Shown: in pieces, positions 8,655-16,304 of the stretch | How positions within the stretch are numbered: position 1 is the first letter of the stretch | How the letters are laid out: every line of letters begins with the position of its first letter | Notes under the pieces: generated by a model | Database searches by the model: none | What the model was told of the DNA's origin: nothing | Seen by the model: only the letters and a program-made list of their open reading frames with translations | Source: Bradyrhizobiaceae bacterium Ga0074131 | GTDB lineage: Bacteria > Pseudomonadota > Alphaproteobacteria > Rhizobiales > Xanthobacteraceae | DNA length: 64,000 nucleotides | Assembly: GCA_001464035.1 (NCBI GenBank) | Contig: LNEC01000019.1 | Coordinates: 124,001-188,000 of the forward strand | Direction of reading: 5' to 3' | Program-made: the position numbers and the translations under genes

Positions 8655-9941
8655 ATGTCGGAAGTTGTCGTTATCGGAGCGGGTCTCAGCGGAACGCTGA
8701 TGGCCTATGAACTTTTGCCGCAGCTCGGGAAGGGCGACCGCCTGACCGTGGTTTCCCAGGGTCCGGTCTATCACTTCGTCCCGTCCAATCCCTGGGTCGC
8801 GATCGGCTGGCGCAAGCGCGGTGATATCGAGATCGACCTTGTCGAGATCATGAAGCGCAAGGGCGTGCGGCTGCTGACGCAGGGCGCCCAGCGCGTGCAC
8901 CCCGCGGACAACCGCGTCGAACTCGCGGACGGCGCCTCGATCGATTACGACTACCTGGTGGTCGCTACCGGGCCGGAGCTCGCATTCGACGAGATCCCCG
9001 GGCTCGGGCCGGACGGCCACACCCAATCGATCTGCCACGTCGACCACGCCGCGCACGCCCAGAAGGCGTTCGAAAAGTTTGCCGCCAATCCGGGGCCGGT
9101 GGTGATCGGCGCCGTGCAGGGCGCCTCCTGCTTCGGCCCGGCCTATGAATTCCTGTTCATTCTGGAAACCGAGCTGCGCCGCCGCAAGTTGCGCGATCGC
9201 GTGCCCATGACCTTCGTCACCTCGGAGCCCTATATCGGCCATCTCGGTCTTGATGGGGTCGGCGACACCAAGGGCCTGCTCGAAAGCGAAATGCGCGAGA
9301 AGCACGTCAAATGGATCACCAACGCCCGGGTGAAGGGCGTCGAGCAGGGCAAGATGACGGTCGAGGAGATTGCGGACGACGGTTCGGTGCGCAGGACGCA
9401 CGAACTGCCGTTCGCCTATTCGATGATGCTGCCGGCCTTTCGCGGCGTCGGAGCTATCAGAGGCATCGAGAAACTGACCAATCCCCGCGGTTTTGTCATT
9501 GTCGACAAGCATCAGCGCAATCCCGAGTATCCCAACATCTTCGCGATCGGAGTCTGTGTGGCAATCGCGCCAGTCGGAGCCACGCCAGTTCCGGTCGGGG
9601 TGCCGAAGACCGGGTTCATGATCGAGTCGATGGTCACTGCCACAGCGATGAATATCGGCGCCCTGTTGAAGGGCCAGACGCCGGTGGCGCAGCCGACGTG
9701 GAATGCGATCTGCCTCGCGGATTTCGGTGACTCCGGCGTCGCCTTCCTGGCGCAGCCGCAAATCCCTCCCCGCAACGTCAACTGGTCCTCCAAGGGCGAG
9801 TGGGTTCATCTCGCCAAGGTCGCCTTTGAAAAATACTTCCTGCGCAAGATCCGGCGCGGCGAGAGCGAGCCGTTCTACGAACGCTTCCTGCTCGACAAGC
9901 TCAACATCGCCAAGATCAAGGAGGTCAAGACCGGGACATGA
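8655..9941 (+). CDS. Sulfide:quinone oxidoreductase-like FAD flavoprotein
   Basis: This 428-residue two-dinucleotide-fold flavoprotein has an N-terminal FAD motif (VVIGAGLSGTLMAYEL), the ATG motif DYLVVATGPEL, and a C-terminal FAD segment (PNIFAIGVCVAIAP) followed by VPKTGFMIESM, as in sulfide:quinone reductases. Redox-cysteine candidates are in GASCFGPAYEF and in GVCVAI. These enzymes oxidise sulfide to persulfide or polysulfide and pass electrons to quinone at the inner membrane. A GGAGG site precedes ATG 8655. The gene overlaps trxC by 4 bp. The position behind a persulfide-type repressor supports the call. The SQR subtype is not resolved. Confidence 0.8.
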   Translation: MSEVVVIGAGLSGTLMAYELLPQLGKGDRLTVVSQGPVYHFVPSNPWVAIGWRKRGDIEIDLVEIMKRKGVRLLTQGAQRVHPADNRVELADGASIDYDYLVVATGPELAFDEIPGLGPDGHTQSICHVDHAAHAQKAFEKFAANPGPVVIGAVQGASCFGPAYEFLFILETELRRRKLRDRVPMTFVTSEPYIGHLGLDGVGDTKGLLESEMREKHVKWITNARVKGVEQGKMTVEEIADDGSVRRTHELPFAYSMMLPAFRGVGAIRGIEKLTNPRGFVIVDKHQRNPEYPNIFAIGVCVAIAPVGATPVPVGVPKTGFMIESMVTATAMNIGALLKGQTPVAQPTWNAICLADFGDSGVAFLAQPQIPPRNVNWSSKGEWVHLAKVAFEKYFLRKIRRGESEPFYERFLLDKLNIAKIKEVKTGT

Positions 9942-10417
9942 GTGCAATTCACCAGATCGTCTGCGGGCATTGCGGCAAGATCAACCGGCTGCCCGCCGAG
10001 CGGGCGGCAACGAATGCCCGCTGCGGATCCTGTCATCAGCCGATTTTTGGCGGCCATCCCATCGAAGTGGACGAGCAGGCGTTCGACCGCCATGTCGCGC
10101 ACAGCGATATCCCCGTGCTGGTCGACGTCTGGGCGCCATGGTGCGGTCCCTGCCGCGCCATGGCGCCGATGTTCGAACGCGCGGCGCAGCAGCTCGAACC
10201 CGGGGTTCGGCTATTGAAGCTGAACTCGGACAAGGCGCCCTCCGTCTCCGCCCGCCTCGGCATCAGCGGCATCCCAACTCTCCTGCTGATGCGTGGCGGA
10301 AGGGAGATCGCGCGAACCTCCGGCGCGATGGATACCAGGAACATCGTGGCATGGACGACGGCCGGGCTTGCCCCGGTCCTGATCACTTCAAACCCGACCA
10401 AGAGGAATACGTCATGA
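9938..10417 (+). CDS. trxC: Thioredoxin 2 with N-terminal zinc ribbon
   Basis: This 159-residue protein has a zinc finger made of CGHC (residues 9-12) and CGSC, then a thioredoxin fold with the active site WCGPC and the cis-proline in GIPTLLLM. This is the TrxC (thioredoxin 2) architecture. It reduces protein disulfides and, in a sulfide-oxidation operon, could reduce persulfides. Its ATG overlaps the SQR-like stop (ATGA) and its own stop overlaps the next ATG in the same way, so the three genes are translationally coupled. A C-terminal tail rich in Thr, Asn and Ser is of no known role. Confidence 0.92.
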   Translation: MSAIHQIVCGHCGKINRLPAERAATNARCGSCHQPIFGGHPIEVDEQAFDRHVAHSDIPVLVDVWAPWCGPCRAMAPMFERAAQQLEPGVRLLKLNSDKAPSVSARLGISGIPTLLLMRGGREIARTSGAMDTRNIVAWTTAGLAPVLITSNPTKRNTS

Positions 10418-10617
10418 ATATCGATAAGGCGGTGCTCGCTTTCGCTGGATGTGTGGTGCTCCTCAGCCTCGCGCTGGGCTGGCTGGTCAATCCCTACTGG
10501 TTCCTGCTGACCGCCTTTGCCGGGTTGAACATGCTGCAGGCAGCCTTTACCGGCTTCTGTCCCGTGGCGATGGTCTTCAAGAAGCTTGGCCTGCGCGGCG
10601 GCAACGCATTTTCGTAA
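10414..10617 (+). CDS. DUF2892 (YgaP-type) small membrane protein
   Basis: This 67-residue protein has two transmembrane helices (AVLAFAGCVVLLSLALGWLV and WFLLTAFAGLNMLQAAFTGF) followed by CPVAMVFKKLGLR. That is the inner-membrane DUF2892 domain, found alone or fused to a rhodanese in YgaP. Such domains often accompany sulfur-relay and BigR-controlled genes. Start ATG 10414 overlaps the trxC stop by 4 bp. The molecular role is unknown. The gene ends 30 bp before the convergent HMG-CoA lyase gene. Confidence 0.85.
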   Translation: MNIDKAVLAFAGCVVLLSLALGWLVNPYWFLLTAFAGLNMLQAAFTGFCPVAMVFKKLGLRGGNAFS

Positions 10618-10647
10618 TTGCCGTCGCCCCTGCCGCTCCGAGATATC

Positions 10648-11595
10648 TCAGGCTGCCGCTGCGGAACGCCCGCCCGGCAGTCCGGCCCGCGCGAGCCCGC
10701 CATAGAGCGTCTCGCCGGGCATTTCCGAACGCAGGATCGAGCGCACCGCGATCAGCCTGTCGATATCGATGCCGGTGGCAAATCCCTTGCTCTCGCAGAG
10801 AAATGCCAGGTCCTCGAACACCACATTGCCGGTGGCGCCGGGCGCGAACGGGCAACCACCGAGGCCCCCGAGCGAGCCGTCGAGAATGCGCGCGCCGGCG
10901 TCGAGGGCTGCCGAGGCATTCGCAATGCCCATGCCCCTGGTGTCGTGCAGGTGAACGCAAACCGGCTTTGTGCCGCACAGTTTCACGGCGGCCCTGGTCA
11001 GTTCGCCGACCTGTTTTGGGCCGGCATAGCCGACGGTGTCGGCGATGGCGACGAAATCGACGCCGGCCTCCAGACATTTTTCGACCAGCTTCAGCACTTC
11101 CGCAGGGTCCACCGGACCGGTGATGGAACAGCCCAGCGCCATCGAAATCGCGGCATTGACCAGCGGCCTGTGCGCGCTGGCGTCGCGCAGTTCGCAGAGC
11201 CGCCTGACGTTGGCGATGGCGGAATCGCGCGAGCGGTTGGCGTTGGCCTGACTGTGTTCCTCGGTGGCCGAGACCACCGTTGCGACTTCACCGACGCCTG
11301 AGGCCAGCGCCTCGTTGACACCGCGCTCGTTCAGCGCCAGCGCCACGCCATGCGCGCCCGGCAGCGACGCAATGGTCGCCACGATATCGCGGACGTCGGC
11401 GAATTGCGGAAAGGTGCGGGCGGGCAGGAACGAGCCGACTTCGAAATGCCGCACCCCCGCGCCGTACTCGTCGCGGATCCAGCGCTGCTTTGCCGCGGTC
11501 GAGGGAAAGGTCTTCACCAGTTGCAGGCCGTCACGCAGCCCAACTTCGCGCAAGCTTACGCGGTTGTCCGGATAGACGTCTTGAATGCGGGTCAT
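10648..11595 (-). CDS. Hydroxymethylglutaryl-CoA lyase
   Basis: This 315-residue TIM-barrel enzyme of the HMGL/pyruvate-carboxyltransferase family has the substrate motif REVGLRDGLQ and the metal-ligand motif VHLHDTRGMG. The C-terminal signature GLGGCPFAPGATGNV holds the conserved catalytic cysteine. It cleaves HMG-CoA to acetoacetate and acetyl-CoA, as in leucine breakdown. Its start overlaps the stop of the upstream CoA-transferase gene by 4 bp, so the pair may act on one branched-chain or dicarboxylic acyl-CoA. A related lyase activity such as citramalyl-CoA lyase is possible. Confidence 0.88.
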   Translation of the reverse strand: MTRIQDVYPDNRVSLREVGLRDGLQLVKTFPSTAAKQRWIRDEYGAGVRHFEVGSFLPARTFPQFADVRDIVATIASLPGAHGVALALNERGVNEALASGVGEVATVVSATEEHSQANANRSRDSAIANVRRLCELRDASAHRPLVNAAISMALGCSITGPVDPAEVLKLVEKCLEAGVDFVAIADTVGYAGPKQVGELTRAAVKLCGTKPVCVHLHDTRGMGIANASAALDAGARILDGSLGGLGGCPFAPGATGNVVFEDLAFLCESKGFATGIDIDRLIAVRSILRSEMPGETLYGGLARAGLPGGRSAAAA

Positions 11596-12776
11596 GCGAG
11601 CCTCACTGCGGGTTTGACGGTTGAAGAAATCTGCGGACCTTCAAGCTCGGCCCGGACGGCCGACGTGTCGGCGCCGAGCACGGGTACTTTCAGGCCCTCG
11701 CCGATGCCCGCTCCGTTCCACTCGATCGGCAGCGCGGGAACGCGGAACGCTCGGCCGTTGGCGTCGATGTTGTTGACGAGGCCGCCGGGCCGTAACACGT
11801 GCGGATCATCGAACAGATCCTCGGGGCGGTTGATCGGCGAGAAGCAGATGTTGAGGCGGTCGAGCGTCGCGGAGAGCTCCGCTGCATTCCATTGCCTGAT
11901 TACCTCGGCGGCACGCGGAATGATTCGCGATCGCGCCAGGATCCGTTCGGTCGTGGTGCGCAAAGTCGGATCGTCCAGAAAGTCCTGCAGGCCGAACTCG
12001 CGGCAGAAGCTCTGCCAGTGACCCTCGGTGACGACGCCGATGAAGATGCGCTCGCCGCCGGCGGTCTCGAAGATGTCGTAGATCGGCCAGGCATGCTCGC
12101 GCTCCGGCATCGAGCGCGGTTTGTTGCCGGTCATCTCATACTCGACCATGTGCTGCGCCACCAGGAACAGGCAGTTCTCGAACAGGCCGATGCGGATGTC
12201 GGCGCCGCCCTTGCGGCCGCCGCGCTTCTGAAAGAGGGCGGCGAGGACCGCGATCGCGCCGAACATGCCGCCCATGATGTCGTTGGCGGAAGAGCCGACC
12301 CGCTGCGGCTTCTCGCGGGTCCCCGTCATCGCGGCCAGCCCCGACATCATCTGCACGACCTCGTCGAGCGCCGGGCGGTGCTCGTAGGGACCCGACAGGA
12401 AACCCTTGTGCCCGGCGACGATCAGCTCGGGATATTTCTGGCGCAGCGCCCCGGCGCCGAGACCCTGCTTCTCTAGTTGCCCGTCTCGAAAATTCTCCAG
12501 AAAAACGTCGGCGGAGGCGAGCAGCCGGTGCATCGTTTCGCGGTCATCGGCCTTCGCAAAATCCAGCACCACGCTGCGCTTGCCACGGTTGAACAGCGGG
12601 AAGAACGAGGTTCCCATGCCGCCGAGGCTGCGGGTCTTGTCGCCGCCCGGCGGCTCGATCTTGATGACATCGGCGCCGAGCTGCGCCAGGATCATGCCGC
12701 AGGTCGGCCCCATCACCATGTGGGTCATTTCGATGACCCTCACGCCCTCCAGCGGCAATCCCATCCCGGTCATCAT
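11592..12776 (-). CDS. CaiB/BaiF family (class III) CoA-transferase
   Basis: This 394-residue protein starts GLPLEGVRVIEMTHMVMGP, followed by CGMILAQLGADVIKIEPP, FNRGKRSVVLD and FLENFRDGQLEKQGLG, which is the class III CoA-transferase signature series. The segment ALDEVVQMMSGLAAMTG contains the acidic residue at the usual catalytic Asp position. It moves CoA between an acyl-CoA and a free acid. The substrate cannot be read from sequence; coupling to an HMG-CoA-lyase-type enzyme suggests a short branched acid. ATG 12776 is followed by another in-frame ATG four codons later (12764), so the true start is uncertain by a few residues. Confidence 0.88.
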   Translation of the reverse strand: MMTGMGLPLEGVRVIEMTHMVMGPTCGMILAQLGADVIKIEPPGGDKTRSLGGMGTSFFPLFNRGKRSVVLDFAKADDRETMHRLLASADVFLENFRDGQLEKQGLGAGALRQKYPELIVAGHKGFLSGPYEHRPALDEVVQMMSGLAAMTGTREKPQRVGSSANDIMGGMFGAIAVLAALFQKRGGRKGGADIRIGLFENCLFLVAQHMVEYEMTGNKPRSMPEREHAWPIYDIFETAGGERIFIGVVTEGHWQSFCREFGLQDFLDDPTLRTTTERILARSRIIPRAAEVIRQWNAAELSATLDRLNICFSPINRPEDLFDDPHVLRPGGLVNNIDANGRAFRVPALPIEWNGAGIGEGLKVPVLGADTSAVRAELEGPQISSTVKPAVRLA

Positions 12777-12976
12777 TCCCTCCGCTCGTTCGGCCGCCGG
12801 CCGTGCGTCAGATTAGGCGCCCGGCGCCCTCTGAAATCGCGTTTCGACGAATGCAGTATTCACCCTCCTTGAGCCGGGGTCCACCGCGGTTCCGCCAACC
12901 TGTGTCGGCTCTTGCCGAACCGGACTTGCATGTCTACCTCTCGCGGGGGCTTTTTCGGGAAGAGGACTGGACCGCC

Positions 12977-13729
12977 ATGCTGGACGCCGCCGTCAAGGCG
13001 CTTTCGCAGATATTGTCGCCGCCGATGCGCTCGATCCTGTGGCGCTCGATCGGCCTCGCGCTGGTGCTGATCACGCTGCTGGCGTTCGGCCTGCAGCGGC
13101 TGTTGAGCTGGTTCGCGAGCTCGGGCGAAGTCTGGCTCGACGGGATGCTCGGACCCGGCTTCGACACCTCGATCAATGTGCTGGCCTGGATCGTGTCGAT
13201 CCTCGCCGGTCTCGGCGTTGTGTTCGGCGCGGTGTTCCTGATGCCCGTGATCACCTCGCTGGTGGCGAGCGTGTTCGTCGACGAGGTCGCCGACCATGTC
13301 GAACTCGAACACTATCCGGCGGAGCGCCCCGGCACCGCGCTGCCGTTCGGTCTCGCCATCACCGAAGGCATCAAGACCGCGCTGCTGACGCTGCTGGTCT
13401 ATCTGGTCGCGCTGCCCTTCGTGTTGGTGGCCGGCGCCGGCTTCATCGCGTTTTTCATCGCCACCGCGTGGCTTCTGGGCCGCGAATATTTCGAACTGGC
13501 GGCGATGCGGTTTCGCACCCCGGCGGAAGCCAAAGCGATGCGCAAGGCGAACGGGGGCGCCGTCTTCACCGCGGGACTGTTCATCGCGGCGTTCGTGTCG
13601 ATCCCGATCGTCAATCTGGCGACGCCGTTATTCGCGATGGCCTTCATGGTTCACATGCACAAGCGCCTGAGCGGACCGCGGCCGGAGCTGATCGAGCCGG
13701 CGCGCAAGACAAGAGTGCCGGTGGCGTAA
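12977..13729 (+). CDS. EI24 / CysZ-like membrane protein
   Basis: This 250-residue polytopic protein has four to five long hydrophobic segments (SIGLALVLITLLAFGLQ; WIVSILAGLGVVFGAVF; ALLTLLVYLVALPFVLV; AGLFIAAFVSIPIVNLA). The motif AWLLGREYFELAAMR is typical of the EI24 family, which includes the sulfate transporter CysZ. I chose ATG 12977 (AGAGGA about 10 bp upstream); the frame stays open further upstream, but that part reads like non-coding sequence. Sulfate transport is a family-level possibility only. It stands alone, with a palindromic repeat downstream. Confidence 0.75.
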   Translation: MLDAAVKALSQILSPPMRSILWRSIGLALVLITLLAFGLQRLLSWFASSGEVWLDGMLGPGFDTSINVLAWIVSILAGLGVVFGAVFLMPVITSLVASVFVDEVADHVELEHYPAERPGTALPFGLAITEGIKTALLTLLVYLVALPFVLVAGAGFIAFFIATAWLLGREYFELAAMRFRTPAEAKAMRKANGGAVFTAGLFIAAFVSIPIVNLATPLFAMAFMVHMHKRLSGPRPELIEPARKTRVPVA

Positions 13730-13807
13730 AGCCGGATGGCGACGGCGTTCCGGTTCGAGGCGATTTACCCTTTCTTCCTGGAAGGGGCGCATTCGCGCGC
13801 CTTCGTT

Positions 13808-13877
13808 ATTGCGAGCGCAGCGAAGCAATCGTTCTTCCTTTGCTGGGCAAGATGGATTGCTTCGCTGCGCTCGTAAT
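13808..13877. repeat. Palindromic intergenic repeat
   Basis: Two 23-bp arms at 13808-13830 and 13855-13877 are inverted with one mismatch around a 24-bp loop. The arms carry GCGAGCGCAGCGAAGCAA, a motif I associate with dispersed repeats in Bradyrhizobiaceae. It lies between the ends of two convergent genes (EI24-type and nth) and could act as a bidirectional transcription stop. Confidence 0.85.
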
Positions 13878-13893
13878 GATGGTTCTGGTTCGC

Positions 13894-14679
13894 CTACGCC
13901 GACTTCTCTGGCCATCTGCATAAATCGTTGATCAGGCAGACCTCGCAGCGTGGCTTGCGCGCAAGGCAGGTGTAGCGGCCGTGCAGGATCAGCCAGTGGT
14001 GCGCGTGCAGCATGAACTCCGACGGGATCACCTTCTCGAGGCCCAGCTCGACCTCCAGCGGCGTGATGCCGGGCGCCAGGCCGGTGCGGTTGCCAACGCG
14101 AAACACGTGGGTATCGACCGCCATGGTGTGTTCGCCATAGGCCATGTTGAGCACCACGTTGGCGGTCTTGCGGCCGGCGCCCGGCAGCGTTTCGATCTCG
14201 GCGCGGGTTCGCGGTACGACGCCCGCGAATTCGGCAATCAGTTTTCGCGACAGCGCGATAATGTTCTTCGCCTTGTTGCGGTAAAGCCCGATGGTCTTGA
14301 TGTAATCGCGTACTTTGTCTTCGCCCAGCGCGAGCATCTTTTCCGGCGTGTCGGCCACCGCAAACAGCGCGCGGGTCGCCTTGTTGACGCCGGCGTCGGT
14401 CGCCTGCGCCGACAACACCACAGCAACCAGAAGAGTGTAGGGGTTGAGATGTTCGAGCTCGCCCTTCGGCTCGGGATTGGCGTTGCGAAAGCGGCTGAAG
14501 GCTTCGTGCACCTCGGCGGCCGCCCAGGGTTTTGTCTTCGTGGGCCTCGTCCTCGAAGGCCTGGGGCTGGCGGGCCTCTTCGCCCCGCGCGCAGGCTTCG
14601 ATTTCACTGCCGCTTTTTTGACCGGTTTTGCAGCCGCGAGCTTGGATTTGGCCTGGGGACCGCGGGTGATTTTCGCCAT
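13894..14679 (-). CDS. nth: Endonuclease III (base-excision repair DNA glycosylase/AP lyase)
   Basis: This 261-residue protein removes oxidised pyrimidines from DNA. A Lys/Ala/Pro-rich N-terminal extension of about 45 residues precedes the catalytic domain. The helix-hairpin-helix GPD region is LPGAGRKTANVVLN, then AVDTHVFRVGNRTG, in which the catalytic Asp is in VDTH. The 4Fe-4S loop at the C-terminus is Cys-X6-Cys-X2-Cys-X5-Cys (CLARKPRCEVCLINDLC). I chose ATG 14679 (MAKITRG); the frame is open much further upstream, but that part overlaps the divergent DUF2244 gene. Confidence 0.93.
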   Translation of the reverse strand: MAKITRGPQAKSKLAAAKPVKKAAVKSKPARGAKRPASPRPSRTRPTKTKPWAAAEVHEAFSRFRNANPEPKGELEHLNPYTLLVAVVLSAQATDAGVNKATRALFAVADTPEKMLALGEDKVRDYIKTIGLYRNKAKNIIALSRKLIAEFAGVVPRTRAEIETLPGAGRKTANVVLNMAYGEHTMAVDTHVFRVGNRTGLAPGITPLEVELGLEKVIPSEFMLHAHHWLILHGRYTCLARKPRCEVCLINDLCRWPEKSA

Positions 14680-14701
14680 GATCCTGATATACTGAGCCGC
14701 G

Positions 14702-15214
14702 ATGACCGCAGGCAACGACTTTGATCCGCAGCCGGAATTGTTTGCAGCGCTGCTGACGCCGCACCGATCGCTGAACCGCACCGGTTTTGTGGCGCTGATG
14801 CTCTTTCTCAGCGTGGTCAGTTTTGTCACCGGGCTGGCGTTTCTGTTGATGGGCGCGTGGCCGGTGTTGGGCTTCTTCGGCCTCGATATGCTGGTGATCT
14901 GGTGGGCATTCCGGATCAATTTCCGTCGCGCCCGCGCCACCGAGGAGATCCGGATGACGCCGTCCGAACTGCGGGTGCGCCGGGTCAGCCATCGCGGCCA
15001 TGTAGTCGAATGGGTGCTCAATCCCCTGTGGGTGCAGCTCGATCAGAAAGCGGATGCGGAATTCGGTATCGAAAAACTCTATCTGGTCTCGCGCGGACGT
15101 CGCGTTTCCATCGCAAGCTTTCTGGGACCTGACGAAAAAGCCAGCTTTGCCAAAGCCTTGTTGGCGGCGCTGCAGGCCGCCAAACGCGGGCCGACCTACA
15201 ATCCGGTGTCATGA
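14702..15214 (+). CDS. DUF2244 integral membrane protein
   Basis: This 170-residue protein matches the DUF2244 pattern. Two transmembrane helices near residues 28-50 and 53-72 (FVALMLFLSVVSFVTGLAFLL; VLGFFGLDMLVIWWAF) are followed by a basic loop (RRARATEEI) and a cytosolic beta-rich domain with LYLVSRGRRVSIASFLGPDEK. The function is unknown. It is divergent from nth, with 22 bp between starts, so the two promoters must overlap. Confidence 0.8.
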   Translation: MTAGNDFDPQPELFAALLTPHRSLNRTGFVALMLFLSVVSFVTGLAFLLMGAWPVLGFFGLDMLVIWWAFRINFRRARATEEIRMTPSELRVRRVSHRGHVVEWVLNPLWVQLDQKADAEFGIEKLYLVSRGRRVSIASFLGPDEKASFAKALLAALQAAKRGPTYNPVS

Positions 15215-15268
15215 GACGCTGTCGGGAATCGGGTGGTTGGCGCCCCTCGCCCAGCCTACATCAAGATC

Positions 15269-16165
15269 ATGATGAACCTCGCCATGAATGAGCACCGCCT
15301 CGCCAAACCGGGCCCCCAGAACGCCGCGCTGCGCGACTATGATTCGGTGCGCCGCGCCATCGCCTTCATCTCCGAGCACTGGCGCGCGCAGCCGACCATC
15401 GAAGCCATGGCGGATGCGGCCGGCGTGACGCCGGACGAGCTGCACCATCTGTTTCGCCGCTGGGCCGGCCTCACGCCAAAGGCCTTCATGCAGGCCTTGA
15501 CGCTCGATCACGCCAAGGGCCTGTTGCGCGATTCCGCCAGCGTGCTCGATGCAGCGCTCGACTCCGGTCTGTCAGGCCCGGGACGGCTGCACGATCTGTT
15601 CGTCACCCACGAGGCGATGTCGCCGGGCGAGTGGAAGAACGGCGGCGCAGACATGACACTGGCCTACGGCTTTCATCCTTCCCCGTTCGGCACCGCGATC
15701 GTGATCGCCAGCGGCCGCGGCCTCGCGGGACTTGCCTTCGCCGATCCCGGCGAGGAGCCGGCCGCGCTTGCCGACATGCAGCGGCGCTGGCCGCGCGCGA
15801 CCTATGTCGAAGACCGCGCCGGCACATCGGCGCTGGCACAGCGCGTCTTCGACAGGGACATGTGGCGCGCCGACCGGCCGCTGCGCGTGGTGCTGATCGG
15901 CACCGATTTCGAGGTCCGGGTCTGGGAGACGCTGCTGAAAATCCCGATGGGCCGCGCGGTCAGCTATTCCGACATCGCGACCAACATCGAGCGCCCGAAG
16001 GCGTCGCGCGCGGTCGGCGCCGCCGTTGGCCGGAATCCGATCTCGTTCGTGGTGCCGTGCCACCGCGCCCTCGGCAAGAGCGGCGCGCTGACCGGCTATC
16101 ACTGGGGCATCACCCGCAAGCAGGCGATGCTGGGCTGGGAAGCGGGACAGGTGGGGGTGCATTAG
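15269..16165 (+). CDS. Ada-like AraC-HTH / methylated-DNA--protein-cysteine methyltransferase fusion
   Basis: This protein of about 298 residues has an AraC-type helix-turn-helix (IEAMADAAGVTPDELHHLF, then LTPKAFMQALTLDHAKGLL) fused to an O6-methylguanine-DNA methyltransferase domain. The domain includes IPMGRAVSYSDIA and the active site VPCHRALGKSGALTGYHWG with its acceptor Cys. Unlike full-length Ada it lacks the N-terminal zinc/methylphosphotriester domain, so it may repair without the usual Ada-type activation. Start choice is uncertain: ATG at 15269, 15272 or 15284, or GTG at 15233, all without a strong ribosome site. Confidence 0.88.
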   Translation: MMNLAMNEHRLAKPGPQNAALRDYDSVRRAIAFISEHWRAQPTIEAMADAAGVTPDELHHLFRRWAGLTPKAFMQALTLDHAKGLLRDSASVLDAALDSGLSGPGRLHDLFVTHEAMSPGEWKNGGADMTLAYGFHPSPFGTAIVIASGRGLAGLAFADPGEEPAALADMQRRWPRATYVEDRAGTSALAQRVFDRDMWRADRPLRVVLIGTDFEVRVWETLLKIPMGRAVSYSDIATNIERPKASRAVGAAVGRNPISFVVPCHRALGKSGALTGYHWGITRKQAMLGWEAGQVGVH

Positions 16166-16304
16166 CCGGGCGCTCTTGGCCGCAGCAATGGACGACCGGG
16201 TCCGGCAGGCCTAATTGCCGGTTCCCCGGGACCCGCGGAGGGGCGATTGACGACGGCAAATCGATCGCTCACAACCACCTTGGTAAGCAGCAAAAGGTGG
16301 ATCC

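Noticed and set aside
13628..15001. Long minus-strand frame over the EI24 gene end, the repeat and nth
   Set aside because: It crosses a palindromic repeat and overlaps nth in another frame; nth in its own frame shows all the endonuclease III motifs.
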